The notes under the pieces were generated by a model. The model was not told where the DNA came from, ran no database searches, and was given only the letters and a program-made list of their open reading frames with translations. The translations under genes were made by a program, and so were the position numbers. This document shows positions 1 to 11,000 of a stretch of 64,000 bases of DNA, piece after piece. This DNA is from Prinia subflava (taxonomy: Eukaryota > Chordata > Aves > Passeriformes > Cisticolidae), in NCBI RefSeq assembly GCF_021018805.1, contig NC_086283.1, forward strand, positions 14,645,162-14,709,161, read 5' to 3'. The stretch's first letter is position 1. Every line of letters starts with the position of its first letter.

Positions 1-1107
1 TTCGATACACTTTTTAATGGCAAGATAAAAATGCCTAGCACACAAAGTGTTTCTTTTCTGTCAGATCTGGGAATTAGCGATAAATTCTGATGCAACACCG
101 TAAATAACTCTTTCCATTTAATGATGCTGAGCATGTTAGGCTGTGTCAATCATCCCTTGGAAATGAAGAGGAGATGTGATTTGAAATGGCAAGCTGTGTG
201 TGTCTAATCAATAATCTCATTATGTGTCAAGCAAACCAAATTTGATTATCACAGAGAAGCTACAGTCCTCCTCAGTGCAGTTGCAACTCAGTTGCCATTC
301 AAACTCCCAGTCTCAAATTCTGCAGGTGAAACTGGTGGATGTTTATTTATTTTCCAAATGTGGGGATATCTAGGAGGTCTGTGGGATAAAAGTCCCATTG
401 CTGCTGTAAACCACAGGAGATTCCAACCTCTAGTGGGAAAAAAGAAAGGGCCAAAAATACCTGTGTTTCCTTCTCTTAAAAACCTCCTAACTTTCTGCCA
501 TTCCTTGAGACATCATTTCTCCAAGCCCCTCAGTGTGTTCTTGCACTTTCTTCCACCTTTGAAATACAAGTAGCTCCAGACCATGGACAGACTCTTCACT
601 TGACCTCTAAATGAGCAGGATTGTTCAACCCTTCTAGTTTTATTCTCCTGAGCTTTACATAGCACGCTCCATCTCATGGATTATCCCTTTTCGCTGATCT
701 ATCCCCAAAGGATCATATTCTGACCTAGCATCATAACTAAGGGATCTGCACATGAGTAAGCTTTACATCAAAGGTTGGTCGTGAGAACCAACATGAGTTC
801 CAAATATATCCCTACAGAGGATCTGCAAAACTTCATGACATCAGTCAGACCACTCACCTCTTTCCTTGGTTTGGTCCCCTCATTCCCAAAACGTAAGTTG
901 TGAGCTCTGTTCTGCCTTGTTGATATCTCCATGTATGGTAATGGCACTGGAGGCCTTTGTTAGGTGCACATTTATCAGTTGTGTGCACACCATTGTGAAC
1001 TGTCCATACACAAGGAGAGCTCAGACTCAGGATTCTATACATCAGTACAAAACCAGATTTTTCTGCAAGCTACCATTTCAATAAGTTATTCACTCTAAGG
1101 GGAGCGA
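1..1107. other. Non-coding sequence, nothing recognised
   Basis: AT-rich DNA with stops in all frames beyond about 90 codons. The longest open stretch (292-573, plus strand) has no start context, splice pattern or recognisable domain. No repeat family is recognised. Confidence 0.6.
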
Positions 1108-1295
1108 GTCACCCTGGAACAGGTTGTCCACAGGAACTGTGGCTGCCCCATCCTTGGAAGTGTTCAGAGCCAGACTGGGTGACATTTTGATCCTAGCCTG
1201 GTCTGGTGGAAGGTGTCCCTGCCCATGGCCGCAGAGTTGGAACTAAATGTTCTCTGAGTCTCTCCAATCCAAACCAGTCTATCAGTTTATGATTT
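1108..1295 (+). mobile_element. CR1 LINE, 5'-truncated 3' end
   Basis: The segment follows the familiar 3' end of avian CR1 retrotransposons in sense orientation. It has an 'ccctggaacaggttg' block, then 'ctgtggctgcccc', 'tggaagtgttc', 'ctggtctggtggaaggtgt' and 'ccctgcccatgg'. It closes with a decayed ATTCTATGATT-type tail near 1280-1295. CR1 copies are typically cut short at the 5' end during target-primed reverse transcription, and only the last ~190 bp are present here. Divergence is considerable, which suggests an old copy. It has no coding capacity. The repeat assignment is from memory of the consensus. Confidence 0.9.
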
Positions 1296-3808
1296 GTCTT
1301 AAATCAATATTAAAAATAATGTTACAAATTCCACAAAACAGAATGCCCACACCTAGCTCCAGCGTGGTTTCAGTGAACACATGATCTCTTTGAAAGAAAT
1401 ACTAGAATGCTTTATCTCCTCTTCTGTAGTGGCAACATGGTGAGAGATTTGTGAAAATCAAGGGATAAAATAGGCTCATTTACATTTCAGAGATTCCAGA
1501 TGGAACTGTTTCCTGTCTGCTTAACAAATACGCTGTTTATAACCCTGAGATTAAGTTTTCTTTTGCCCTATATAAAGCATCTTAAAACTTCTGACCTTTA
1601 TTTACTAAATTATTCTTCTAATTAACACTGAATGCTTTTGCCCTAGATAAAGAATTGTTTATTGGATCAGACTAAGGCTTTAAGATATGATGACTAACAG
1701 TACTTTGGAATATAATAAATCAGTGCCTTTTCAGTCTTAAATAGTGAAAAAACTGCTCTGTGGTGTACTTTTTTGAGCATCAGTTTACCAACAATCCTAT
1801 AAAGCACCTGACTTGAATCATCATACCATGGAGCTGAGAGCAGATTTCACAGGTTAACCCCACACACAGCGGATGAGGTTTCTCCAGGAGGTGCAGTCCA
1901 AGATAAAGACAGGCACCAAACCACCCAACATGCAGCAGTCTCTCTATCCTTTCCCTCTTCAAAACCAATGGTGAATATGGCTGAAACAAAGGAACCTTTG
2001 GCACCTTGTTGGGCATGCAGCCAGCCAGCAGGAAGGACATGGCAAGTTCCCCTTCTTCAGAGCCCTCACACACAAGTCCTAAAATGGCAGATCTGTTCAT
2101 GGTACTGGACAAGCACAATAACCCTTGATCCTCATCTCTGCTTGCTGAGCTATCTCGTGGTCTCAGCACCCCTCCCAGCATAGCCAGAAGGCAGGGACAA
2201 TTTGTGGAAGCAACAGAGTAGTGGTAGAGCCGTAGTTATAATTCTTCTGTGACTCCAGGCACATTTCGTTCCTGCTGCCATATGATTTTTAAAGTTCTCC
2301 TATCCCTCAGGAAATCTATCAGGAGGTTTTTTCCTTCATCCAAATGGACATTTTCTCTTATTACTTCCTGAAGTTAAGCTTGAGCTTATTTCAGCTCCTG
2401 AAGGGACCAGCTGCCCTCAGGAAAGCAGGCAGTTCATTCATTTTCTGGCTGTGGGAGGTGATGGCTGCTTTTGTAATGAAGGGTATACAGAAGGGGCAGG
2501 ATCTGTTTGTTACTTCATTCCACAGCTTTTGCCATAATCCCCACTGAATTCTGAACATATCTCCTTTATCCCTTGTCTTCTTTTCGTTCCCTAACAACCT
2601 GATTCTAACAATCATAGGTAAAACCCAGGAGATCTGAGCAGAATTACATTGTTGTGTTTCCTGTTTGGTGACATTGCCCTGAACAACGTGCTCTGGTTTG
2701 AGAAAGGTAAGAGCTTAGGAAGTTAAACCTGTGTTGTGTACAATTCAAAGATCATCAGTCCTTGCTGTGCTTTTCACAACAAAACATAGGTACTGACTTT
2801 AAAAATACTTTGCATGTTGCACTTCCCAAATAACAGACTTTGGAACATCACCCTCACTTCCTTTGCTAGGTATGGAAAAGAGGACAAGACCACACTGCAG
2901 TGAAACAGACAAGAGCTTTCCTATTGACATCAATAGGTATACAGCCCTTAAGTCTCTCATTGTTTCTCTATTCTTTATGTATCAACTGCAAGCACCAATA
3001 CCATTTTAATTCAGACTGGAATACTCAAAACTTTGTCTTTTCAAGGACTGCTAACATCAGCTACTTTTCCTAAGCAATGACCCCTGGGCATGTTTGGTAA
3101 TTAAAATTTTTTCCTAATGTGCCTGGAAATTTTGCCTGATTAAACCTTTTCTCAGAATCAGACTGAATTTTCCAAGGAATCGAAAGGAACAGAAGCTGCA
3201 TTTTCCTCATGCTGAGTTCATTACAAAGGTCTTCATTTAGCAAAGTGCCTTCCAGCTTGGAGTGTATGAGTAAGCCCACTGAGACTAATAGGATTATTCT
3301 AAGCTGGTAAGGCATGTTCTTATGTATCTTGCTGAAACTTAAATGAGGCATGACATGATTGAGAAGGATCCAGGGGAAGCCCACGTTGATCAGGTGGAGT
3401 GGAAGGTGCAGCCGGACTCAAATAATGAGGTCCAGCCTGTATGGTATGATCACATGAGGGAGGCATACCACTCTCAGAGGAAGCCACGCTGAAAAGTACA
3501 TGTCTGCCAGCATGCAGGGTCACATGCCCTGGGAGGGAATGGTCCTTTTTTTGGAACAGTGTAAAGTGCCTTCCAGAGAAAAATCAGCTAGGGTGATTAT
3601 TCTGTGCCATGCAATATAAAAAGCCTGGGAAAGTCTTTCACGCATCAGCTGACCCAACTCTTATTCAGTTCCCTTAATTAGTCTTTTTCATTGACAAGGT
3701 GCCTTTCCAGTTAGGCTGGACAAAACTTGGAAAAGTCCCCACAGCAACCCAAACTTCAATTCTGTAACATGCTCACCTCAAATCAGAAAATTCAGAAAAA
3801 CCTACTGT
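1296..3808. other. Non-coding sequence, nothing firm
   Basis: AT-rich single-copy-looking DNA. A 17-bp string beginning TTTTGCCCTA occurs at 1561 and again about 75 bp later with one mismatch, perhaps an old local duplication. The 133-codon minus-strand frame at 1780-2181 has no protein-like features. No gene is seen. Confidence 0.55.
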
Positions 3809-3833
3809 AAAAAAAAAAAAAAAAAAAAAAAAA
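3809..3833 (+). repeat. A25 homopolymer tract
   Basis: Twenty-five consecutive A, followed by ggcctgg. No LINE, SINE or processed-gene body is recognised on its left and no flanking target-site duplication is seen, so it is called a mononucleotide microsatellite rather than a poly(A) tail. Confidence 0.9.
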
Positions 3834-4185
3834 GGCCTGGAGCAACATAAACACAAGCTCAGGCCCTGCAGCACTGCTCCCCAGTCTCTGATCCTGTCAG
3901 CACTTTCCTGCTATGCTTCAGCAAAAGCACATGAGGATGTAGCTGTGGAGTCTCTGATGAATGCCCTGGAGCTAGAGAAGTTTTGCTGATGATTCATTAG
4001 CACATTTCTCTTAAGCCAAGTGAAGTACGTGAGAAGTGCGCTCTTCAAGTTGGGGTTCTCTGCAGACCCAGAGGTCAGTAGAAGGTCTGACATGATTCCC
4101 CAAACTGGTTTGTTTGCATTCTGGTTTTCCAGAAAAAAATCCAACATAGAATGAGAAACTTTCCAATCTTTTGCATTTTTCTATG
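3834..4185. other. Non-coding spacer before the LTR
   Basis: Ordinary AT-rich sequence up to the target-site duplication of the next element. No feature is recognised. Confidence 0.6.
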
Positions 4186-4190
4186 ATGTT
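4186..4190 (+). repeat. Target-site duplication ATGTT, left copy
   Basis: ATGTT directly precedes the TG start of the LTR at 4191 and is repeated exactly after its CA end (4944-4948). A 5-bp duplication is the size known for ERVL-class integrations. Confidence 0.8.
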
Positions 4191-4943
4191 TGTCTTGGTT
4201 TGGAAAGACAGGTATCTGTCTGGGAAAACTGGAGTTTCCCTTGGAATGGAGAATGTAAAAATCCCCTCCCTCCAAATTATTACAATTTTGCAATCAGGAG
4301 TTTTCAGGCAAAAATATGGGAATAGGAATAACAGTTGTTTACTAGGAATATTAAAAAAATACAAATGCAGTAGTACAAAAAACAAACAAGCAAACAAACA
4401 AAAGTCCTAGAAAACCCTGACAGAGTGAGAGATAGGACCCGATACCCTGTTGTCAGGGTTGGAAGCAGTCCAATAAGTCCTCCTGGAATAACAGAAGTTG
4501 TTCTGTGAAGTAGAGATGATTCTGTAGAGAAAAGAAAAGGGTTCAGTGCTGGCGAGATGGGTCTGGTCTTTCCTCCAAGGATTCAGTGGAAAACCAGCTG
4601 CATTAGTGTTTGGAACTGCAGATTTGTTGTTGGGCCAATGAAAAGAAGCTAGTGCATCTTGATAACACCTTATTGAACTCTTAGAGTAACTGGGGTGACT
4701 GATTTGTCTCAGTGGAAAGGCTTTGTCTCCTCTCTCTGGGTGGAGCAGCTCACAATAGAATGAAGTAATGTTATCAGTCATGTGAGAGGCCTTGAATGGC
4801 CCATTCACAGGTGATGTCCCTCAGAGGAGGATGGGTGCAGGAGTAGGATGGATGGAGCAGGAGAGAAGAACAATATCTCCCAATGGGTTTCAACAGATGA
4901 AAATAGAGTACACATTTTTGATTACATTTTTCAACCCAAGACA
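4191..4943 (-). mobile_element. Solo LTR of an ERVL-like avian endogenous retrovirus
   Basis: A 753-bp element starts TGTCTTGGTTTGGAAAG and ends TCAACCCAAGACA, with TG...CA termini and a perfect ATGTT target-site duplication on both sides. I recognise the family as an LTR common in passerine genomes: the 'aaagacaggt' start, the 'tatgggaataggaataac' block and the 'gggtggagcagctcacaat' block. No gag, pol or env follows and there is no second LTR, so it is a solo LTR left by LTR-LTR recombination. The minus-strand orientation is inferred from family memory (promoter-like part towards the right end) and is less certain than the boundaries. The 133-codon minus-strand frame at 4407-4808 lies wholly inside it and is not a gene. 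An 83-bp segment (4623-4705) is shared with a site outside the element. Confidence 0.85.
4623..4705 (+). repeat. 83-bp direct repeat, copy A (inside the LTR)
   Basis: This segment, starting TTTGTTGTTGGGCCAATG and ending GGGGTGACTGATTT, is identical at every base to 5683-5765, exactly 1,060 bp downstream. Flanks on both sides differ between the copies. I do not recall this segment in the LTR family consensus, so it may be foreign filler within the LTR. Confidence 0.95.
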
Positions 4944-4948
4944 ATGTT
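4944..4948 (+). repeat. Target-site duplication ATGTT, right copy
   Basis: Exact repeat of 4186-4190, directly after the CA end of the LTR. Confidence 0.8.
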
Positions 4949-5682
4949 TTTCATATCCTATGCTCAGCTCTGTCGAAAGGGTGTTGGCAACCCCGACATC
5001 CAACAGGACACTTATCTAACTTTTAATACTCTTCTAAATTTAAGAATTCTATTCTCTTTAATGCCAATTCTAGTAGATTCAAGTGGGAACTAATGCATGT
5101 TCTGAGACATTTTCATAAAGAGCATTGCAGGTATAAGATTTATATACCATTGTATTCAGTATGCCTAGGAAACAGATAATCCTATTCATCTAGCTTTGCC
5201 TTATCAATTTAAATAGGTTGTCACGTACCAGGCATCTTCAGTAATTGAATAGTGAAACTGTAAAGTGCATACATTATTAATGCTTCTAGGAATAGACTTA
5301 GCACTTCATAAAACAGAGGGAGTAAGATTTCAAGGTGGTGGCACAACTTGCTTTTAATATCAGTGAAAAAAACATATCAAGGAATCCAAATACTCCACTG
5401 AATAAGAGAAGCAGCAACCTAAGCAACTTAGAATATGGAAATATCCCAAAGCACATCTCAAGAAAGAAGCCAAATGTTATGTAGAAGATGCCACAGTTAC
5501 AGGTAAACAGAATATACAGTACACCCAGGAGCATGAATGAAAAATTCTCACTAAGACACATCTCCTCCCCAAGATGTTCAGTTAGGTTATGCCAGCTAAA
5601 TCCCACACCCACAAAACTTAACTTCTGCATAGAGCAACTTCTCCCCAGTGCAAGGCAAAATATTTCAGAAATGGGCATCAGG
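4949..5682. other. Non-coding sequence between LTR and repeat copy B
   Basis: AT-rich DNA. A 126-codon minus-strand frame (5298-5678) is open, but it is a leucine- and phenylalanine-rich translation without splice context or a known motif, so I treat it as chance. No gene is seen. Confidence 0.5.
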
Positions 5683-5765
5683 TTTGTTGTTGGGCCAATG
5701 AAAAGAAGCTAGTGCATCTTGATAACACCTTATTGAACTCTTAGAGTAACTGGGGTGACTGATTT
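5683..5765 (+). repeat. 83-bp direct repeat, copy B (outside the LTR)
   Basis: Identical to 4623-4705. The flanking sequence (left 'gggcatcagg', right 'ctcttagagccc') shows no LTR similarity, so this is an isolated 83-bp match rather than a second LTR fragment. It is the probable ancestral copy if the segment is absent from other LTRs of the family. Confidence 0.95.
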
Positions 5766-7040
5766 CTCTTAGAGCCCAAGGAAAGTGCATCTTTTACATG
5801 ATGATCTTGCTAACAACAAACAACCCAGTAATTCACCCTATATTTTACATCCACCTGACAATGTCACCAGCTGTTGATTTGCTCTTCTATGCAAGGACCA
5901 GTAACTCACCTAAAAGTGCCATATTCTACCTCCATATTAAGTATTTTCAACTTTATTCTAGGAAATTATTCCCAAAATTATTTGGAAAAATAAAAGGTTT
6001 CACCCCAGAGCTGAGTTTAGTGCACTCAGCACACACTACATTTTATGCTATAATACTAGAATCCACATTTGAACCGGTAAAACCACAAGCCAAGTCTCCT
6101 GTGGTAGGTCCCATTAATACCTTTCAGAACAGTTTTAAATACTGTTGTAATAATTTGATGTTTGTTGAAGGTGCATGGAAAACAAAACACAACCCAAACA
6201 AGTTGTTTTGTGAGCAGTGAAACCAGTGGATGTGGGTCTCTTGGACCCAAAACATGGGTGTTCCAGGACACTAACTCCTGCACATCCCTATACCTCTTTT
6301 TCTCTTGGACAAAGCACTCTGGAAGAAGCTGTGAGCAAAAATCTAGAGCAAAACTCATACATATAACACTACTCAGTACAAAGAAGTCATCAACAGAGCT
6401 GGCTATTGTCTAACAAGATTTAAGGGCTAAATGTAGTTAATTTAATGTCTGCAGCAAGGGCATTAGTCTGCATAACTCACCTTTTCTATCCACCAGTTTT
6501 CAGGAATCCCATAAGAACCTTATGGGAAAGGCCTTAACTATCCATTTTTCTAATAGATCTTAAAATTTTGGAAGAATTGTCTAACCACATAATTGCCTGA
6601 GCTTCTCTCATAGGAAACAGATTTAAAAAAGAAAAAAATCAGGACTAAAGAACTAGATACCAGCTACTTGAGAGACTGGCAATCATCGTCTTCTACGAGT
6701 TAACTCATCCTCTGTTCATCATCTATTAATAGACACATATGTGCACATGCACACACACATTTGCTTCTAGTGGAATATTTGCTACCTTTTCATTGCTGAT
6801 ATAAGATGAAACCTACCATTTATTAATGGCTTAGAAGTTGCTTCTGAAATGAAAAACTACTTGCCTTTCTGTAATAGAAAGATATGTTTGAGGTAACATA
6901 AAAAATAATTCACACACTTAGAAAATGATAACTGTGTCAGTTTTCTCTTGTAGAAAGAAAGAAGTGTCTCAACAAAGTCAGTCAGTTAAACAAAAGGTTT
7001 ATTGATTCCAGGATTACTTTTCCTATTTTTGTGACTGGAT
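5766..7040. other. Non-coding sequence, nothing firm
   Basis: AT-rich DNA. The 140-codon plus-strand frame (5798-6220) and its antisense partner look like chance. A short CA/TG-rich patch lies near 6736-6760. No repeat family is recognised. Confidence 0.5.
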
Positions 7041-7042
7041 TT

Positions 7043-7091
7043 GGGGTTGGGGGAAAACATCCTGAGAGACAGGGTGGGGGGGCGGGGGTGG
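7043..7091 (+). other. G-rich stretch able to form a G-quadruplex
   Basis: On the plus strand, G runs of 4, 5, 3, 7 and 5 occur within 49 bp. At 7072-7088 four runs of at least three G are separated by single bases, which meets the usual quadruplex pattern with very short loops. It stands out in otherwise AT-rich DNA. No promoter or gene is seen next to it. Confidence 0.65.
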
Positions 7092-8013
7092 AAACTAAGA
7101 CATAAAAACAGAAACAGAAAAAAAGAAAGATAGGTGCATTACCAGAGCATGTAAGACATGGAATGATTAAATGGGAGAAAAATTATAAGGGACAGCCAGC
7201 CTCTATTAAGGGTCCAGACTTGGACAACAGCTTTGAATAGGATTAGAGCTGATTAGGAAAGAGTTGAAGGACACTAGAGGAACTGGTTCTGTGCTCCAGA
7301 TTTTCAGTAGGAACTGAAAAGTGATGTGTCACCACACTGTGTCCCACAGGGTACAAAGAGCCTCCAGAGGGGTCTCTTCCATTGATGGGGGAATGGATGA
7401 TCTGTATTGTAGGTTACCTTCACTATCTCAAAGCCAAGTCTCATGTATTTTTAAAAAGAAGGGTCACTTCCTTTAGTTGGCCCTTCACATTCCATGTCAC
7501 ATTCACAAAATTGAAATGTGTTGTCAAGTGTTGCCACTTCTCAGGAAAGGGTATTGCTCTTTAAAGTTCTCAGAAGCGCACATGTTGAAATCATGAAGAA
7601 GGAACCAGTATTTTGTTGCCCGAGTGTCAGCAAGACCCACACGGTACAGTTTTCCGGATTATCTACTTGCTTAAGGATTTTCATATCCATTTATGGAAAT
7701 CACTGAGGAGTCTAAATTCCACTGAAGAGTCCTATTAGACTGAAGGATGTCTTTAAAAATTCCTTTTTAATTTTAGGTAGTGGTTGAAACATGAGCCATG
7801 GGCTAGCATGGAAAGATGACTGGGAATATAACAGGGTTTTCCAAAGCATCCTACCCACTTCTCTGCTTTCATTTATCCCTTCAGTCATTTTCTGCATTCT
7901 TTATTTACAAATCTTCTCCTCCAGACTCCTTACTGGCTGAGGTGGATCTTAAAATTATAACTCTTTACTCTTGGGGTCAAATAGAATTTATCTGTACTGC
8001 AAACTTTGGTTTG

Positions 8014-8017
<4 letters not shown>
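7092..8017. other. Non-coding sequence, nothing recognised
   Basis: AT-rich DNA with short open frames only. No repeat family, splice pattern or motif is recognised. Confidence 0.55.

Positions 8018-8071
<54 letters not shown>
8018..8071 (+). repeat. T54 homopolymer tract
   Basis: Fifty-four consecutive T. If it were a poly(A) tail of a minus-strand retrocopy, the body would lie to the right. The sequence at 8072-8330 matches nothing I recognise, and no target-site duplication was found. The long phenylalanine or lysine runs in translations here are artefacts of this tract. Tract length in an assembly is unreliable at this size. Confidence 0.95.
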
Positions 8072-8072
<1 letters not shown>

Positions 8073-11000
8073 GTGCTAGTTGAATGTAAAGGTTTAAAGA
8101 ATATGAATAGAGCAGAGCTTGACATGCCAATATGTGACAGCTGGTTTCTGGTAAAAAAATCCATCAGGCCCTTGATTGTGCCATTGGCAAAGATCAAAGA
8201 GATGGCAATGAGTTTCCAAACCAGGGCATGTGGGTTTGAAGCCATGAAATCCACTCTACTCCTGCATACTCCGAGTTCCATGGGCATGCAGGTATGTCAA
8301 TTATTTTCCCTGATCAGCTTGTGAAACAAGCAGTAATCCCTGAAATGCTCCAACACTGTACCTACATGGTTCCCACTGCAGAAGACAGCCAGGAACATAC
8401 TATGTAGTACCTCCAGACGAACCAATTTATTTATAGCATAATTGGCAGAGCACAGCTATTAAAAGAACACAGACAAAGCATATACAAATCACCTTCCCCC
8501 CTCAAATTCAAAGGCCTCTCTACAGCCACAGAGGTGTGTGCAATACAATAGCATCAGTCAGATGGGATGATCCACTTGAGTTCACAGGCAGCAGTTCTCA
8601 TCAGAGAATTAAGGTGATAACACAGGAGATATTCTGAATGGCAGACAAGCTACACAAGAACTGAAACTAACTTACTAAAAATATTTTTCAATAGACATAC
8701 GACTCACTTTCCATGGCTCTAGGACTCTCTTGTTGTTTATAAGAAGGTTTTAGCTCATGTTTAAGCCTACATTCTTCAATTTTGTCCCAAAGGCAAAGGA
8801 GTTGGTCACAATCATGAGAGTTTAATTAACACTGGAGATGTGATGCCAAGATTTTGTATAGCATTCATGAAAGCACTTGGTTCTTGTGAATTTTCCTTCT
8901 CTTGCTAGAGCTGATAAACCCATAACAATGGACCATAAAAATGAGCGAGTCTCCTTCCCCAGCTAGTCTGGCATTTACATACAGCTGCAAAGATAGATAG
9001 TGAGAAGGTTTACACCCAGCTGGCAGAAATGTCAGGTCTTTCAACTCTGTATCTCTATTACATCAAATACAAACAGCATTAGCTCCTAGCTGTGCCAGTC
9101 CCTGGAAAAAATGCAAGTATTTGGGTGAAGAAAGATTGGGTAAATCTAAGCCCTGACATGGCTGGAGAAACTGCAAGGAAACTGGAGAAAAGGAGGAGCC
9201 AGAAATAACTTGAAAAGGCTTGCTTTCTCCTTGTATCACAAGCTTTCAAGAGATAAATCTTGTTTTACATGTGTCTGATCTCAAGATCACTAGAAGCTGC
9301 TTTCTGAGCTCTTTATTGATGAGTCCTTCTCCCAGTTACAGAGGACCAAGATAACACACCCACCCTCAAATAGAGATGGGCAAGAAAATCTTCACACTTA
9401 TAATCTAAAATTAGTTTTTAAAAAAATACTACTGTGATGCTTCTTCCTTCACAGCCTCTGAAACCAACACCATCCTGTAGTGAACGTCCCCTAAACCATC
9501 TCAGTGTTAAACATTTCATAATAACCAAATATTCATTTTTGCCTTCACATTTGAAAATAGGATATGTAACTTCTAACAATCGATTTGGGCTCAAAACACC
9601 TTCAATATTTAACAATGCAGGCTGGACTTTTCTTCTTTTGATTTGCTTATAGTGACTTGTGATTCAATACAGAAACCAAGGGAAGGTTCCAGTCCCAGAG
9701 ATAAGTCATCCAAGGGATAGTCCTTCCTCTGGGGGAGCACTTTGCCCTGCATGATCAGAGCAGTTGTGCTACCTCAAGAAGTTAACACCGATTCTTCATG
9801 CACCCACTGTCAGGATAGCACCTTGCTGTAAACAAATAGTTTTCTTGACAAATTGTTAATACCTGTGAAACTACCTCCTGAAGTTGGCTAGAAAATTCAT
9901 GAGCTTCAGTGCTCAAGAAAAATGAACAGTTCACTTCAGAGTGCACTTAAAATTAAGAGCTAAACCCATAGGCTATCCCCAAATCTAAGATCTTAAAATT
10001 CAGCTAAGAGAGAAGAAAGTAGAGATGAGTGTTCACATAGAAATTCTGTTTGAAAGGTCACAGAGTGTGATGGTGTCATGAGGACAGGACAGACAGATTC
10101 CATTTAGTTTCAAACTCGAATTGCTTCGTTTTCTGACAACCCGGATAGAGCTATAAACAAAACATTAATATCATTTTTTTCCTAGTTCCAAACTGACATC
10201 TGTGCAATGAAAAGCTATAATAATCTATTCAACTGCAAACACATGTATGTGCACACACTTTGCCAACTAGCACTGAACATGGGAAACCTGGAAATCCTGA
10301 TTTCAAGGATGATTTTTAATTCCTTCAGCACAAGCTGATCAATCTTACATCCTTACCACAGAACCACAGATTCAAGACATTTGAGTATGCAGCAGGCTAC
10401 TGCGAGCCCTAGCACACCAGAGCCATTCCTACCTGGCACAGGAAATTCAAACGCTCCAGGAGCTTCTGTAAATGACTTCCACAGTTATAAAACTGAATGC
10501 TGCAAGGTTTCGGATGGGGATTCTCCTCAACAGCTCTAGATCTCGTTTGTTGCTATGACAAAGAAGTTTCTTTCAGTTGTTTTCTAGTGGCTGTGAAGAG
10601 AGGCCTCAGCACAATGGGCCCAGGAAGACTGACATTCCTTGGACTCAGTTCAAAGACTTCAAGAGTTCCAAGACCCAGCTGTTTCCTACAAATGCTCTTT
10701 CCAGACTTCAGGAAGGCACGTTCCTCAAGCAGTGGATGAAAAGCTGCTGCTGAAGGTATTCTCTAAATTAGCTGCAAGCACCACTTCTCAGAGAAGCTGA
10801 GAACTACAGTAGAGGGAAAAGGTACTTGGAGGGCAACTGGGTGTTCATCCCAATTCCTCTTCTTGAATGAGAATGTTGGTACGCAATCACTACTACTCCA
10901 TCATTTCATTTCAATATTATGTTTAAAAAAAAAAGCCTAATCAATTTTTCTATGTTCCTTCACGCAGACTGAGAGTAGGAGACAGACAATAAAACATACA

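Noticed and set aside
857..1042. Minus-strand exon candidate ending at a GTGAGTGG donor
   Set aside because: The donor is good, but no acceptor with a pyrimidine tract lies upstream and the translation is not protein-like.
4407..4808. 133-codon minus-strand frame
   Set aside because: Wholly inside the solo LTR and running through the 83-bp duplicated segment; no retroviral or other protein is recognisable.
5298..5678. 126-codon hydrophobic minus-strand frame as a small membrane protein
   Set aside because: The hydrophobicity reflects T-rich antisense codons. No splice sites, signal-peptide logic or recognisable motif, and the length is within chance for 64 kb.
5916..5964. 49-nt minus-strand segment between an acceptor-like 'tttcctag' and a GTGAGTT donor
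   Set aside because: The acceptor tract is purine-interrupted, the length shifts frame and the translation is uninformative; expected by chance.
7930..8324. Frames with long phenylalanine or lysine runs
   Set aside because: They are translations of the T54 homopolymer and its flanks.
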